This document shows, in pieces, positions 51,387-60,145 of a DNA stretch of 64,000 nucleotides. The notes beneath the pieces were generated by a model. The model ran no database searches. It was not told the DNA's origin and worked only from the letters and a program-made list of their open reading frames with translations. Where the stretch lies: contig NZ_JACJOF010000016.1 in assembly GCF_014695395.1 (NCBI RefSeq), positions 124,001 through 188,000 on the forward strand, written 5' to 3'. This DNA is from Nodosilinea sp. FACHB-131. Lineage in GTDB: Bacteria > Cyanobacteriota > Cyanobacteriia > Phormidesmidales > Phormidesmidaceae. Within the stretch, counting starts at the first letter, position 1. Every line of letters begins with the position of its first letter. A program made the position numbers and the translations under genes.

Positions 51387-52259
51387 AGGATCTACTCATT
51401 GTGCGATGCAACACGGGTGACAGCTGAACACTCTAATCCTGAGCTTTGTCTTTTGGATGGATGCAGAGTCTAACGGTTAAGAAATTCCTGACAATTAAAT
51501 GTGATATTGCCCTTAACTAGAGGTCAAATTGTGTATTGGAGGCAACATTTTTAAGCTGTCACAAACTTCAAAGTCTATTCTTTGTGTTCAGAGTATTACC
51601 TAAAGTTTGATGAGAGGGGTTCTATGAAATATTATTTTTTACAATTTACCTTATGACTGCGCATTTGGGCTCTTTGACTTCAAATGTTGATCATAGATTC
51701 TCGAAAAGATATAAAACAAATCGGCACTAAGTTTGTGGGCTTGGCACCAATCTGCTTAGCTATATCGTTACCACATCATCTAAAACACCTAGGTGCTCAA
51801 GAAGTGTTGGTATAAGGGTAAAGCCTGAATCTTTGCCGACCTTATATAAATCTAGGAGCAAAGTTTTCTGAATCTATCTTAGGTATGAGTTACAGCCTTT
51901 CTGCGATAAATTAGACCCTTAGTGGACCAGCTCAACAGCAGAAAACTAAGCTCATTGGCAGACTGCGACGCCACGATTTTGTGGCATCGGCAATCTTTAA
52001 ATCCATGCCGCTGCCAATCGAGCGCCGTTGATAAGAACTGCTGTTTTGACTAAGGAGAGGTTGCAGTTAGCTAAAATAAGTTGGGATTGGTGAGCGGTTT
52101 TTTGCCCACTAAACTCTCGCCCGCTACGATCGAATCAGCGGGATAGTGCAAGTTTATTTTGATGCAGTTTAGCTTAGTTAAATGTGCTTCCTTGACTGAG
52201 ATTTACTCTTCACTTTGAGTGCGGGAATAAACAGCTTTACAATTGATGGATCTAAGACA
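51387..52259 (-). promoter_or_regulatory. Long gene-free region with a candidate promoter for the glycan cluster
   Basis: This is the longest stretch in the window without a gene (873 bp) and is more AT-rich than its flanks. On the minus strand TTGTCA (51489-51494) and TAGACT (51467-51472), 16 bp apart, form a plausible sigma-70-type promoter about 80 bp ahead of the glycosyltransferase start. CCCGCT/AGCGGG (52120-52142) and a longer imperfect stem near 51963-51992 could form hairpins. I see no coding sequence, tRNA or known small RNA motif. Confidence 0.45.
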
Positions 52260-53258
52260 CTAACTAACTACTTCAATAGCTGCCCGCAGCTGTTGAAGCG
52301 ATCGCCCCAAAGCAACAAAATCTGAGTTTTGGCTCAAGGTCGCTAAGGTTTCTGGAACGCTGCTCTCAACGATGCGGTTGTAGGCCTGAATAGCTTCCTC
52401 TAGTAGGGTGGGGTCAACGGCGATGACCGTGGAGCGAGGCTGGGGCTGGGGGGGAATGAGCCCACTAACCGCGTTGAACAGCGTCACTAGCTCGCGGTAG
52501 TCGGCTCCGGCTAGGGCCATTTCAGTGAAGGGCGCTACCTGACTCGGGGTTAGACCAGTCGCAAAGGCGGCGGCTAAAAAGCCGGTAGTATTGGCAATTT
52601 GCGCCAAGGTACCCCGTAGGGGTGCCACCATAGGGGTGCCACCCTGGAGCGTAAATACCGCCGAGGTGACCAGGATAGAACCGCTGCCGCCGGCTTGGGC
52701 AACGGTGGGGGCAGCAATCCCGAGGGTTCCCCGACTGCTAGTGAGTGAGACGCTTTCGCCATTGGCGATCGCCGCAGCTGCGGCCGCCGCCATGTCATCC
52801 ACTGTCTCGACAGCATCTTCGTCTTCGCTGGAGCCGCTAGCTCCTACAGGGCTAGGGCTGGTTAAGCTAATTTCTCCTGGCGTGGTCAGGAGAACGGCCA
52901 GGACGGGGTTAGTGCTCTGGAGCCCCTGAGCAATTTGATTGGCCGAAGTATTGAGCGCCTGCTGAGCGGTGGTGGTTAGGGTGATATCGCCGGTGATCGG
53001 GTCTACGGTGGCGTTGGCAGAGGCTGACTCTAGTAGCTGTTCCCCGCATAGGGGTGGCTCCACCCCTTGATCCACCTCTTGGTGACCACATAGGGTTGAT
53101 GCCCCAATCGGCAACAAGTTTGAGCCGCCGACGCTGACGCCGCTGGTTAGCCCCGTGGGGACCGAACCACTGTGGCCGGGCAGGGCGATCGCCAAGCTTC
53201 CGCTTACCAGAATTAACATGAGCCATGTTTGCCGCAGCGGGCGCACCAGTCTGTCCAC
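52260..53258 (-). CDS. Exported protein of unknown function
   Basis: I do not recognise this 332-residue protein. It has a signal-type N-terminus (TWLMLILVSGSLAIALPGHS), then Gly/Ser-rich sequence and two cysteines (TLCGHQ, PLCGEQ). An Ala/Ser-rich middle contains an acidic run (SSEDEDAVETVDDMAAAAA), and a helical C-terminal third has EAIQAYNRIVESSVPETLA. The start is GTG, supported by AGGAG seven bases upstream. It is 68 bp from the barrel protein gene and probably shares its transcript. Its place between the Wza/Wzc pair and the transferases suggests a role at the envelope, not catalysis. Confidence 0.7.
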   Translation of the reverse strand: MDRLVRPLRQTWLMLILVSGSLAIALPGHSGSVPTGLTSGVSVGGSNLLPIGASTLCGHQEVDQGVEPPLCGEQLLESASANATVDPITGDITLTTTAQQALNTSANQIAQGLQSTNPVLAVLLTTPGEISLTSPSPVGASGSSEDEDAVETVDDMAAAAAAAIANGESVSLTSSRGTLGIAAPTVAQAGGSGSILVTSAVFTLQGGTPMVAPLRGTLAQIANTTGFLAAAFATGLTPSQVAPFTEMALAGADYRELVTLFNAVSGLIPPQPQPRSTVIAVDPTLLEEAIQAYNRIVESSVPETLATLSQNSDFVALGRSLQQLRAAIEVVS

Positions 53259-53326
53259 GGGGATTCTCCTAAATAGGATTGAGGTCAGTTGAGGTTGAGA
53301 GGGAGCGGTAGCAGGGTGAAAGGAGC

Positions 53327-55390
53327 TTAGAACCGGGGGCCGAAGTTAAATCCGTAGCCGATGCTTAACACTGCGACGGAACCTGCCCGCGTATTGTTGC
53401 CGACATCGCCATAGAGCAGATTGAGGGTCAGGGGCAGCGTGGTCACTGGCACAATGGAAGCCCCTACATTGACACCCACACCACTCCAGGCAGTATTGAT
53501 AGAGAACTGCGGATGCACTTGGAGCCCGACGCCGGCAAACACCCCAACATCGCTACTCTCACCGCTGAAAGCCCCGCCCCCTACCCCCAGTGAGGCCGTG
53601 ATCGGTAACCGGTTGCTGGGATGTTCTGGCTGAAGGAGATGAGCTGCTGTGACCACGCCGTAGAGGCTAGACTCGCTGCCACCGGCATTGTCACCATAGG
53701 ACGCAAAATTGTTTAGCCCGACGGCAGCGGCCACCTGAGTCTCTTCGCTGCTGTAGACCTGACGGTGAACCTTGGCGTCGAAACCGCCGTTTTCGCCAAA
53801 CCGTCGCACGCTCTGTAGGTTGTAGGCTAGCTCAACCCCTACGGCCCGGCGCGAGTCGCCTAACCCAAAGCCCATGGAGAGACTGCCATCGGCCTCAGGA
53901 CGGATGCGATCGGCCCCAGCCAGCGAGGCGCTGAAAAATACATCCCCCCAGTTGGCCCCAAAGGCTGACGGAATGCCGGCGTTGGGCGAGGGGGGAAAAG
54001 AGCGTGTAGCCTCTGCGGCAGTCGTGAGCGGTGCGACACGCAGATTGTTCCGCAGCTGGGTAGCGTCGGGGGACGACGGCGTGGCCTGAGCGGTGGTGCC
54101 GGGAACCGCAGCGGCAGAGAGCGGGGCTGCGGACAGCTCTACCGGCGGCGCGGTTAGGGCGGCTCGACTAGTCGACAGGGTAGGCTGAGGAGACGGCAAG
54201 GCCAGCGCGACGTTGGGGCTCTGGCCGGCAAATGACGGTAACTGCGGCTCTCGCTCAGCGGTTTGGCGAGCCATCGGCGGGGAAGGCAGTGGGGTAGCTA
54301 CGGGAATTTGATGGGCGGTGGTATTTTCAGCCGGAGCGGTACGGTTAGCTTGCGAGGGCAGCGGCGGCAGCTGTGGCCCCCGGCTCGCGGTCTCAGTCTG
54401 GGAGACTTGGCGGGCAGGGGTACCCTCGATCTCTAGGCCGTAGGCAGTGCGCAGATCGCGCAGCAACGCTTGAACCGTTGTTGAGCGCGATCGCAGGGCC
54501 GCCACATCAGCGGTCCGGCGCGACGCAGTACTAGAGGCGGATGTCGCTGCCTCAGGGGCAGGACGGTCAAGGGTAGCTCCTGGAGCGGAGCGGGAGGCGA
54601 TCGGCGTTGAGGTAGCGGCCAGACGCTCTACCGCTGTGGGGATTGCGGAGCGGGACTCTACTCCAGGTAGCTGAAGGGCCGGGGCTGGCTTGCTGGCTAT
54701 GGGTTTGGCGCTAATTTCAGCCAAGGTTTCAGCTGGAGTAACGGTCGGCGCTACCTCGGTGCTGTCAGCAACGTTCTCAGCAACTACCGGGGTAGCAGAC
54801 GTGCCGACGGGAGGGCTGGCGATCGCAGCCTGGTCACTGTCTACGCCCTCTGGGATTTCAGCTTGAGTTACCTCTGGCGCTGGCGCAGGGGCTACTGGTA
54901 GCTCAGCTAGGGTCCTGGCTGAGGGCTCTGGGCTCTCTAATACTGGGTTTGGGGCGGCAGCCGGGGCGATCGCGGCAGCCTCTGGCAACACCTCTGGTGC
55001 GAGTGTGAGGGTAGGCTCTGAGATTTCGGAAACCCTGCTTTCTACGGTAGCAGTGGCTGGAGCCGATAGCTCTGGCTGAGGGCTGACGACTGCTGTTGCC
55101 AAGGCTGGCTGCTGAGCAGTGGTCGCTGCTTCAATCACAATGGTCTGATTGCCGTCTGGGCTCCAGACGGGCTGGGGCGTTCCCTGTTCATCGAGTTGGG
55201 GTTCGGTGGTTTGGGCCGACGGTTCGGGCTCCACCACCGGGTGCGGATCCACAGCCAGAGCTGTGCCCAAACTGGGATCAGGGGCTACAGCTAAATTGTC
55301 AGGGGTAGCTTCAGCCTGTGATGGCAGCAGCCCCAGCCCAGCTAGTCCCAACAGTCCGCCAGTAATCAGTGGTCTTGATTTGCGCTTCAT
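53327..55390 (-). CDS. Predicted outer-membrane barrel protein with a very long Pro/Ala/Glu-rich stalk
   Basis: No known family could be assigned. The 687-residue protein has a signal peptide (about 1-28, cleavage near QAEA-TP). About 430 residues of low-complexity Ala/Pro/Thr/Glu/Ser sequence follow, for example PTVTPAETLAEISAKPIASK. The C-terminal domain of about 210 residues has alternating strands (GDVFFSASLAGADRI, AVGVELAYNLQSVRRF, LYGVVTAAHLLQ, SINTAWSGVGVNVGASIV). It ends in Phe (SIGYGFNFGPRF), as outer-membrane barrels do. The stalk is long enough to cross the periplasm. It stands directly behind the Wzc gene (63 bp), which points to a role in polysaccharide export or anchoring. Confidence 0.75.
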   Translation of the reverse strand: MKRKSRPLITGGLLGLAGLGLLPSQAEATPDNLAVAPDPSLGTALAVDPHPVVEPEPSAQTTEPQLDEQGTPQPVWSPDGNQTIVIEAATTAQQPALATAVVSPQPELSAPATATVESRVSEISEPTLTLAPEVLPEAAAIAPAAAPNPVLESPEPSARTLAELPVAPAPAPEVTQAEIPEGVDSDQAAIASPPVGTSATPVVAENVADSTEVAPTVTPAETLAEISAKPIASKPAPALQLPGVESRSAIPTAVERLAATSTPIASRSAPGATLDRPAPEAATSASSTASRRTADVAALRSRSTTVQALLRDLRTAYGLEIEGTPARQVSQTETASRGPQLPPLPSQANRTAPAENTTAHQIPVATPLPSPPMARQTAEREPQLPSFAGQSPNVALALPSPQPTLSTSRAALTAPPVELSAAPLSAAAVPGTTAQATPSSPDATQLRNNLRVAPLTTAAEATRSFPPSPNAGIPSAFGANWGDVFFSASLAGADRIRPEADGSLSMGFGLGDSRRAVGVELAYNLQSVRRFGENGGFDAKVHRQVYSSEETQVAAAVGLNNFASYGDNAGGSESSLYGVVTAAHLLQPEHPSNRLPITASLGVGGGAFSGESSDVGVFAGVGLQVHPQFSINTAWSGVGVNVGASIVPVTTLPLTLNLLYGDVGNNTRAGSVAVLSIGYGFNFGPRF

Positions 55391-55453
55391 TCCCTATTGC
55401 TCCTCACATCCCTTTGTTATCGCCACACCTGCTGTTGACAAGGCAACCACTGA

Positions 55454-57736
55454 CTAACCGTCATTGATCCCTGCCGCTACTCTAGGGCGACCGTAGTAGC
55501 CGTAGTAATAGTCGTAGCCACTCTGGCGGCTGTGGGGTACGCCGTTGACCACCAGACCCAGCAGCGGAGCCTGGACTGTGTTGCCCAGGTCCGCCAGCAC
55601 CCGCTGAATCTCCGCTTGCTCAGAGCGGTTGAGGCGCACCACTAGCAGTAGCCCATCAGCATGGGCTGCGGCTAGCTTCGCGTCGACCATGCCCCCCGCT
55701 AGGGGTGGGGTATCAAAAATCATCAGGTCAAAGTGGCGGCGGTACTGCTCAGTGATTTGCTGCATTTTGCGCGATGACAGCAGGCGGCCAGGGGCTGGGG
55801 GCCGCGCCCCTGCCGTTAGCAAGTGCAAGTTGGGATTGCCCGGTATCACCTGAACGAGGTCCATAGGATCATCGAGCGGTTGAGTAATCAGATCGCTCAG
55901 CCCTTGGCGATTGGGGTGGCCAAAAATCAGGTGCTGACTGGGCTTGCGCAGATCGCCATCAATTAACAGCACTCGGCGGCCCATGTTGGCGGCGGCAATG
56001 GCTAGGTGGGCACAGATGGTTGACTTACCTTCGCCAGGCTCTGAAGAGGTTAGCGCTACCACCTGTATCGGGGTATCAGAGCTGAGCATGCGCAGGTTGG
56101 CCTCTAGCGAGTAAAAGGCCTCGGCAAAGCTGAAGGAGGTATATAGCTTGTGGGGACTTTGGTTTTGGGTGAGCACATCGGCCATGGTGGCAGACAGGTT
56201 GGGCACCATCAGCAGGGGCTGCTTCTGTAGAGCAGGGGCGTTGGGTACCCCGGCCAGGTTGGGCAGCTGAGTTGCTTTGACCAGTTCGTCGGCGCTGTGA
56301 AAGGCTTGGTCGAGGCGATCGCGCAGCAAGGCCGCAACTCCCCCCAGCAGCAGGCTCAGCACCGTGCTGAGCAACAGGTTGCGGGGTAAATTGCTGGTTT
56401 CAGCAATGCTGGTCTCATTAAGGGGCGAAATTAGCTCCCACGGCGACGCCTGCCGTGCCATTTGAAACCGCAGATCTTGCCGACTCGCCAAAAGCTGATC
56501 GAGGCTAGTCTCGGCTACGGTCAGCTCGCGGCTGATCTGTTGATACGACCGGGAGAGATCCGCCAACCGCTGAATCTCTGCCCGCAGCTGCTGCACAGCC
56601 TGACCAATCGCTTGATCCTGAGTTTGCAACACCTGCATCTCGTTGGCAGTATCAACCAACTGCTGCATCAGCGTTTGGCTTACCGATCCTTGGTAGCCTA
56701 AGGTTTCGGCTTCTACTGCCGACCCCACTAAGCGCTGGGCTTCCGCCTCCAGCAGCGGTAAAAGCTGCTGCCGCTCGTCTGTCAGAGCCTCGATCATGGG
56801 GGTGTCGGCCTGAAACCGGGCTGACTCCGTAGCAATGGTCTGTTCAATTTCACGCAAATCTCCCAACAGCGCCTGGTAGGTTGGGGACTCGTTGAGGTTT
56901 GCTACCCGAATGGCGGTATTGGGGTCAAAGCCTACCTGCTCCCGCAGATTTTCGTAGAGAGGGTCTAGGGAGCTAAGCTGCACCCGCAGCTGCTCTTGGT
57001 CAGCCAGCATCTGGTTGAGCCGCTGGGTAACGCTTTCGCTAGTGGCGTTGACATCGACTAGGTCGTAGCGCTTTTGAAACTCGCTGAGCTCTCCCTCAAT
57101 GGCCGCAACTTCCTGCCATTTTTCTTGCAGTTGTTCATCTAAAAACGTCAGGCCTCGGCGCAGCTCTCCCTGACGGTCTTGCACGCTGTAGTTGACAAAC
57201 CCCTCAACCACCTGGTTAAGCACAAACGCCACTACCGCTGGGTCAGGGTCGCTGTAGCTGATGCGCAGCACCTTAGATTCGCCTTCCTGGACAATGTTCA
57301 AGCCGTTGAGTAGGGAGTTGTAGGTAATGTCGGGGTAGCGCTGCTGAATCTTGGCCAAGATGGGATTGATCACTGCCGGGCCGCGCAGCACTCGAATTTG
57401 GCTCGTGTAGTCGAGGCTAGAAACCGATGGGCTGGGGACTCCGGTAACTGTCTCCAGTCCTGGAGCATTCACGGCGGTGACGGGCTCTACCAGTAGGCTA
57501 GCACTGCCGCTATAGGCCGGCGGACGGCTGAGGTGCCAAAGGGTGAACCCCGCCAGGGAGAGGGCCGCCACGCCGAGAAACACACCCGCCCGACGCCTAA
57601 ATACCCCTGCGAGCCGACTGAAGTCTACCTCATCTTTCTGATCCACTAGGGATGGCGGCGCCATAACAGTCATAAAACCAGGTTTGGCATGGCCATGACC
57701 GTTGGTCTCATGGGTGGAGGAGGGGGGAAAAGGCAT
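55454..57736 (-). CDS. Wzc-like polysaccharide co-polymerase with tyrosine autokinase domain
   Basis: From the ATG at 57736 the protein is 760 residues. A Wzz-type chain-length domain with two membrane helices (about 52-68 and 453-471) encloses a long periplasmic coiled-coil part. The cytoplasmic BY-kinase follows: Walker A SSEPGEGKSTI (564-574), Walker A' VLLIDGDLRKP (589-599) and Walker B FDLMIFDTPP (669-678). A C-terminal tyrosine cluster YDYYYGYYG (741-749) is the autophosphorylation site type. Cycling of this cluster controls chain length and export in Wzy/Wzc systems. A TTG 16 codons upstream is an alternative start. The Wza-like gene lies 131 bp upstream. Confidence 0.94.
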   Translation of the reverse strand: MPFPPSSTHETNGHGHAKPGFMTVMAPPSLVDQKDEVDFSRLAGVFRRRAGVFLGVAALSLAGFTLWHLSRPPAYSGSASLLVEPVTAVNAPGLETVTGVPSPSVSSLDYTSQIRVLRGPAVINPILAKIQQRYPDITYNSLLNGLNIVQEGESKVLRISYSDPDPAVVAFVLNQVVEGFVNYSVQDRQGELRRGLTFLDEQLQEKWQEVAAIEGELSEFQKRYDLVDVNATSESVTQRLNQMLADQEQLRVQLSSLDPLYENLREQVGFDPNTAIRVANLNESPTYQALLGDLREIEQTIATESARFQADTPMIEALTDERQQLLPLLEAEAQRLVGSAVEAETLGYQGSVSQTLMQQLVDTANEMQVLQTQDQAIGQAVQQLRAEIQRLADLSRSYQQISRELTVAETSLDQLLASRQDLRFQMARQASPWELISPLNETSIAETSNLPRNLLLSTVLSLLLGGVAALLRDRLDQAFHSADELVKATQLPNLAGVPNAPALQKQPLLMVPNLSATMADVLTQNQSPHKLYTSFSFAEAFYSLEANLRMLSSDTPIQVVALTSSEPGEGKSTICAHLAIAAANMGRRVLLIDGDLRKPSQHLIFGHPNRQGLSDLITQPLDDPMDLVQVIPGNPNLHLLTAGARPPAPGRLLSSRKMQQITEQYRRHFDLMIFDTPPLAGGMVDAKLAAAHADGLLLVVRLNRSEQAEIQRVLADLGNTVQAPLLGLVVNGVPHSRQSGYDYYYGYYGRPRVAAGINDG

Positions 57737-57867
57737 AGGGGCTATTTGGGAATACTCCCAAGAGTTCGTTAACTTATAGCTCAAAACTCAGATACTGACC
57801 TAGATTCAGACCTATTTGAACCTGGAGCACAAGTTTTGGGTAGTGAGATTGTATTTGGGACGCGGGG

Positions 57868-59004
57868 TTAAAACCCCAGTAGCCTCAAGACAGTAGTCAG
57901 AGACGTAAAAGGACTCAGAAAGAGTCCTAGGGTGTCGCCGGCGGCGGCGGCGATGTTGCGGTCCACAATCACTACGTCGTTGGGGCGCAAAATTGGGTTA
58001 GTGGTGTCGTTAGCCGCCGCGGATAGATCGACATTCACCGTGCGTTGGTCAACACTGCCGTCAGGGTTGAGCCGTACTAGCTCTACCGTAGAGTTCCGAG
58101 CCCGACTGCGCTGAAACCCGCCTGCGGCCAGGATAGCTTGGTTTAAGGTAGCGTTGGCGGGCAGCGTCACCCCGCCGGGGCGCGCCACTTCACCCACTAC
58201 CTGCACCGGTATTTCCTCCGGAGAAAAATTGGCGCTAGAGACCGCCACTGACTCCTCAGGTAAAATCGCTACGGCTTTGGGAATCACAATGGTGTCGCCG
58301 TCGCGCAGGCGCACGTCTTGGCTAATGTCGCCGGTACGAATTAGCTCCCATAGACTGGTGGTGAGAATGGCTTCACCCTGGAGTTGGGGCCGCCGCACCT
58401 GAATATCTTTGATGTTTGCCTGTTGGGTAATGCCACCCGCTTCTTGAATTACCTGGGTAAGGGTGGGCCACTGGCGACCGGCTCCAGCGCTGCCCCCGCT
58501 GGCCTCGGCCTCTAGCTCAATGGTGTAGGTGCCGGGGCGGTTGACTTCGCCAGCTACCACCACCCGCACCGGGCGGGCCGACAGCAGCGTGACGGTGAGC
58601 TGGGGCGGACGGGTCAGCAATGGGGCATAGCTGGCGACTAGGGCCGCTTGGGTTTCGGCTAGGGTCAGCCCTTGCACGGCTACTACCCCAGCCATGGGAA
58701 GAGACAGGGTGCCATCGACTAGCACCTCGTGAGTGCCGTTTTCGGGGCCACTGAACTCTGGAATGTTGAAAATATCGATGCGGATGCGATCGCCCGGCCC
58801 CAGCACATAGGCCTCAGGAAAACTCTCCTCAGCTGTGCCTAATCCAGGTTGTGGCCTTTGAATAGGTAGCGGAGTAGCCTCCTCAGGCTCTGTCGGATTG
58901 GTTAGAGGCAGGGTTTCTGCCAGGGCTCTACCAGCTAAACCACTGAAGGTGGCGGCGACCATTAGCACCCCCATTCCCCAGTCCATCGGTTGAAAGCGGG
59001 CCAT
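57868..59004 (-). CDS. Wza-like polysaccharide export protein (poly_export/SLBB)
   Basis: This 378-residue periplasmic/outer-membrane export protein has a signal peptide ending near GRALA-ET (residue 29). The polysaccharide export domain follows (YVLGPGDRIRIDIFNIPEFS, VDGTLSLPMAGVVAVQGLTL). Two SLBB domains come next, VRVVVAGEVNRPGTYTIEL at about 150 and IPVQVVGEVARPGGVTLPA at about 265. NPILRPNDVVIVDRN completes the second. No lipobox Cys follows the signal, so unlike E. coli Wza it is probably not a lipoprotein. It is the first gene of the polysaccharide locus in transcription order. Confidence 0.93.
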   Translation of the reverse strand: MARFQPMDWGMGVLMVAATFSGLAGRALAETLPLTNPTEPEEATPLPIQRPQPGLGTAEESFPEAYVLGPGDRIRIDIFNIPEFSGPENGTHEVLVDGTLSLPMAGVVAVQGLTLAETQAALVASYAPLLTRPPQLTVTLLSARPVRVVVAGEVNRPGTYTIELEAEASGGSAGAGRQWPTLTQVIQEAGGITQQANIKDIQVRRPQLQGEAILTTSLWELIRTGDISQDVRLRDGDTIVIPKAVAILPEESVAVSSANFSPEEIPVQVVGEVARPGGVTLPANATLNQAILAAGGFQRSRARNSTVELVRLNPDGSVDQRTVNVDLSAAANDTTNPILRPNDVVIVDRNIAAAAGDTLGLFLSPFTSLTTVLRLLGF

Positions 59005-59142
59005 TATTGACCTCCTTGGGCTGTCCGGACATATCGTATCAAAATGTTACGGGTGCACCACGAGTTCATGATGGGCGATCGGCCTAGGTTTGCCCTCCGT
59101 AGTTCGCAAAGGTTTACCTTCGCTAGGCAAAGATAGGCCGGG

Positions 59143-59934
59143 CTAGTCGTTGTTTAGTGGCAGAGAGTTTACGCCTGAGATGGCATTGGACTGAAGCTCC
59201 CGCTGTACTTGCTCAGCTAACCAGGTGTTGAACAGCTCGTCGATCAGACGTTGACGAGTGGCGTCATCCAATCGGGCCGGCAAAAACTTTTCCAGGCGCA
59301 CCACCACAAACCATTCGCCGACGCGAGTTGGAGGCCAGAGCTGCTCGGGTTGGCTAATGGAGAGAATTCGGGCCAGGGCCGGGTGGGGTACCGACAGCTC
59401 TACGGGGCCGATCAGGCCTCCGGTTTGGGCCTCTTGCCCTTCGGAATACTGACGGGCTAGGTCGGCTAAGGGTTGGCCGTCGTCTTTGATGCGAAAGTAA
59501 AGCTCTTGGGCCAGGCCAGCATCGCGGGTGCGAATTAGAGAATACAAAACCCGATCGAGGTGGCCCTTGCGCTGTAAGAAATAAGATTCGACCTGGTGCC
59601 CCCAGGTGTCGAGCTTATACTGCTGAAGCTTTTGAGTCCGCTGAGCTAGCGCCAAAAGATCGCCTTCGGTCAGCCCCCGCTGGGCTAAAAACCCCTGCTG
59701 CTGCTCGGGGGTCGTCACCTGATTGGCCTGCAAAAACTGGTCTAGGGCCTGGGCGCTCTGCTCTGAGGTGAGGGCGATCGCCGCGATCGCCTGGTCAATC
59801 AACAGTTCTTTGATCAGGGCAGGCAGCATGCCGTAGCGCTGTAGCCGGGGCACAACATCGGCGGCAGTCAACACTTGGTCGCCGATGTGCAGCATGGGAC
59901 TGGGCTCTTGGTTAGCAGGAGTGTTCACAGACAA
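59143..59934 (-). CDS. Parvulin-type peptidylprolyl isomerase (PpiC/SurA-like)
   Basis: The 263-residue protein has a SurA-N-like helical region (about 20-120, ALIKELLIDQAIAAIALTSE, YKLDTWGHQVESYFLQRKGH). A parvulin domain follows (about 125-215, LYSLIRTRDAGLAQELYFRI, DLARQYSEGQEAQTGGLIGP, VGEWFVVVRLEKF). No signal peptide is visible, so it appears to be cytoplasmic, as in a group of cyanobacterial homologues often found near type I secretion genes. The start is uncertain: TTG 59934, GTG 59928 and ATG 59895 are all in frame. It may or may not belong to the polysaccharide locus 139 bp away. Confidence 0.82.
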   Translation of the reverse strand: MSVNTPANQEPSPMLHIGDQVLTAADVVPRLQRYGMLPALIKELLIDQAIAAIALTSEQSAQALDQFLQANQVTTPEQQQGFLAQRGLTEGDLLALAQRTQKLQQYKLDTWGHQVESYFLQRKGHLDRVLYSLIRTRDAGLAQELYFRIKDDGQPLADLARQYSEGQEAQTGGLIGPVELSVPHPALARILSISQPEQLWPPTRVGEWFVVVRLEKFLPARLDDATRQRLIDELFNTWLAEQVQRELQSNAISGVNSLPLNND

Positions 59935-60082
59935 TAAAGCGTTAGCAAGCCATGTAGCCCAACCTTATCGCATTATGCTCGGGTGTCTCGGTTATTGAAC
60001 CGCTGAACCACCGAGTTTGCCAAATTTGGAGTCGCCAGACGCTGGCGATCGCTCGCTCAGAAACCGCAACTTCGGTCAGCTA

Positions 60083-60108
60083 TTGACCCTTGACTAGGCT
60101 GCTACAAT
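60083..60108 (+). promoter_or_regulatory. Candidate promoter of the 2-oxoglutarate oxygenase gene
   Basis: TTGACC (60083-60088) and TACAAT (60103-60108) are separated by 14 bp. The -10 is strong; the spacing is shorter than the ideal 16-18 bp. It lies about 38 bp upstream of the start codon at 60146. Confidence 0.4.
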
Positions 60109-60145
60109 CCAGCCAACCTATTTTATCCTCTCCAAGGATCACACC

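Noticed and set aside
51960..51995. Imperfect stem-loop (GCCAC/GTGGC core) considered as a terminator or small RNA
   Set aside because: It has mismatches, a bulge and no T-run, and lies nearly 300 bp beyond the nearest stop codon. Kept only as a remark in the region entry.
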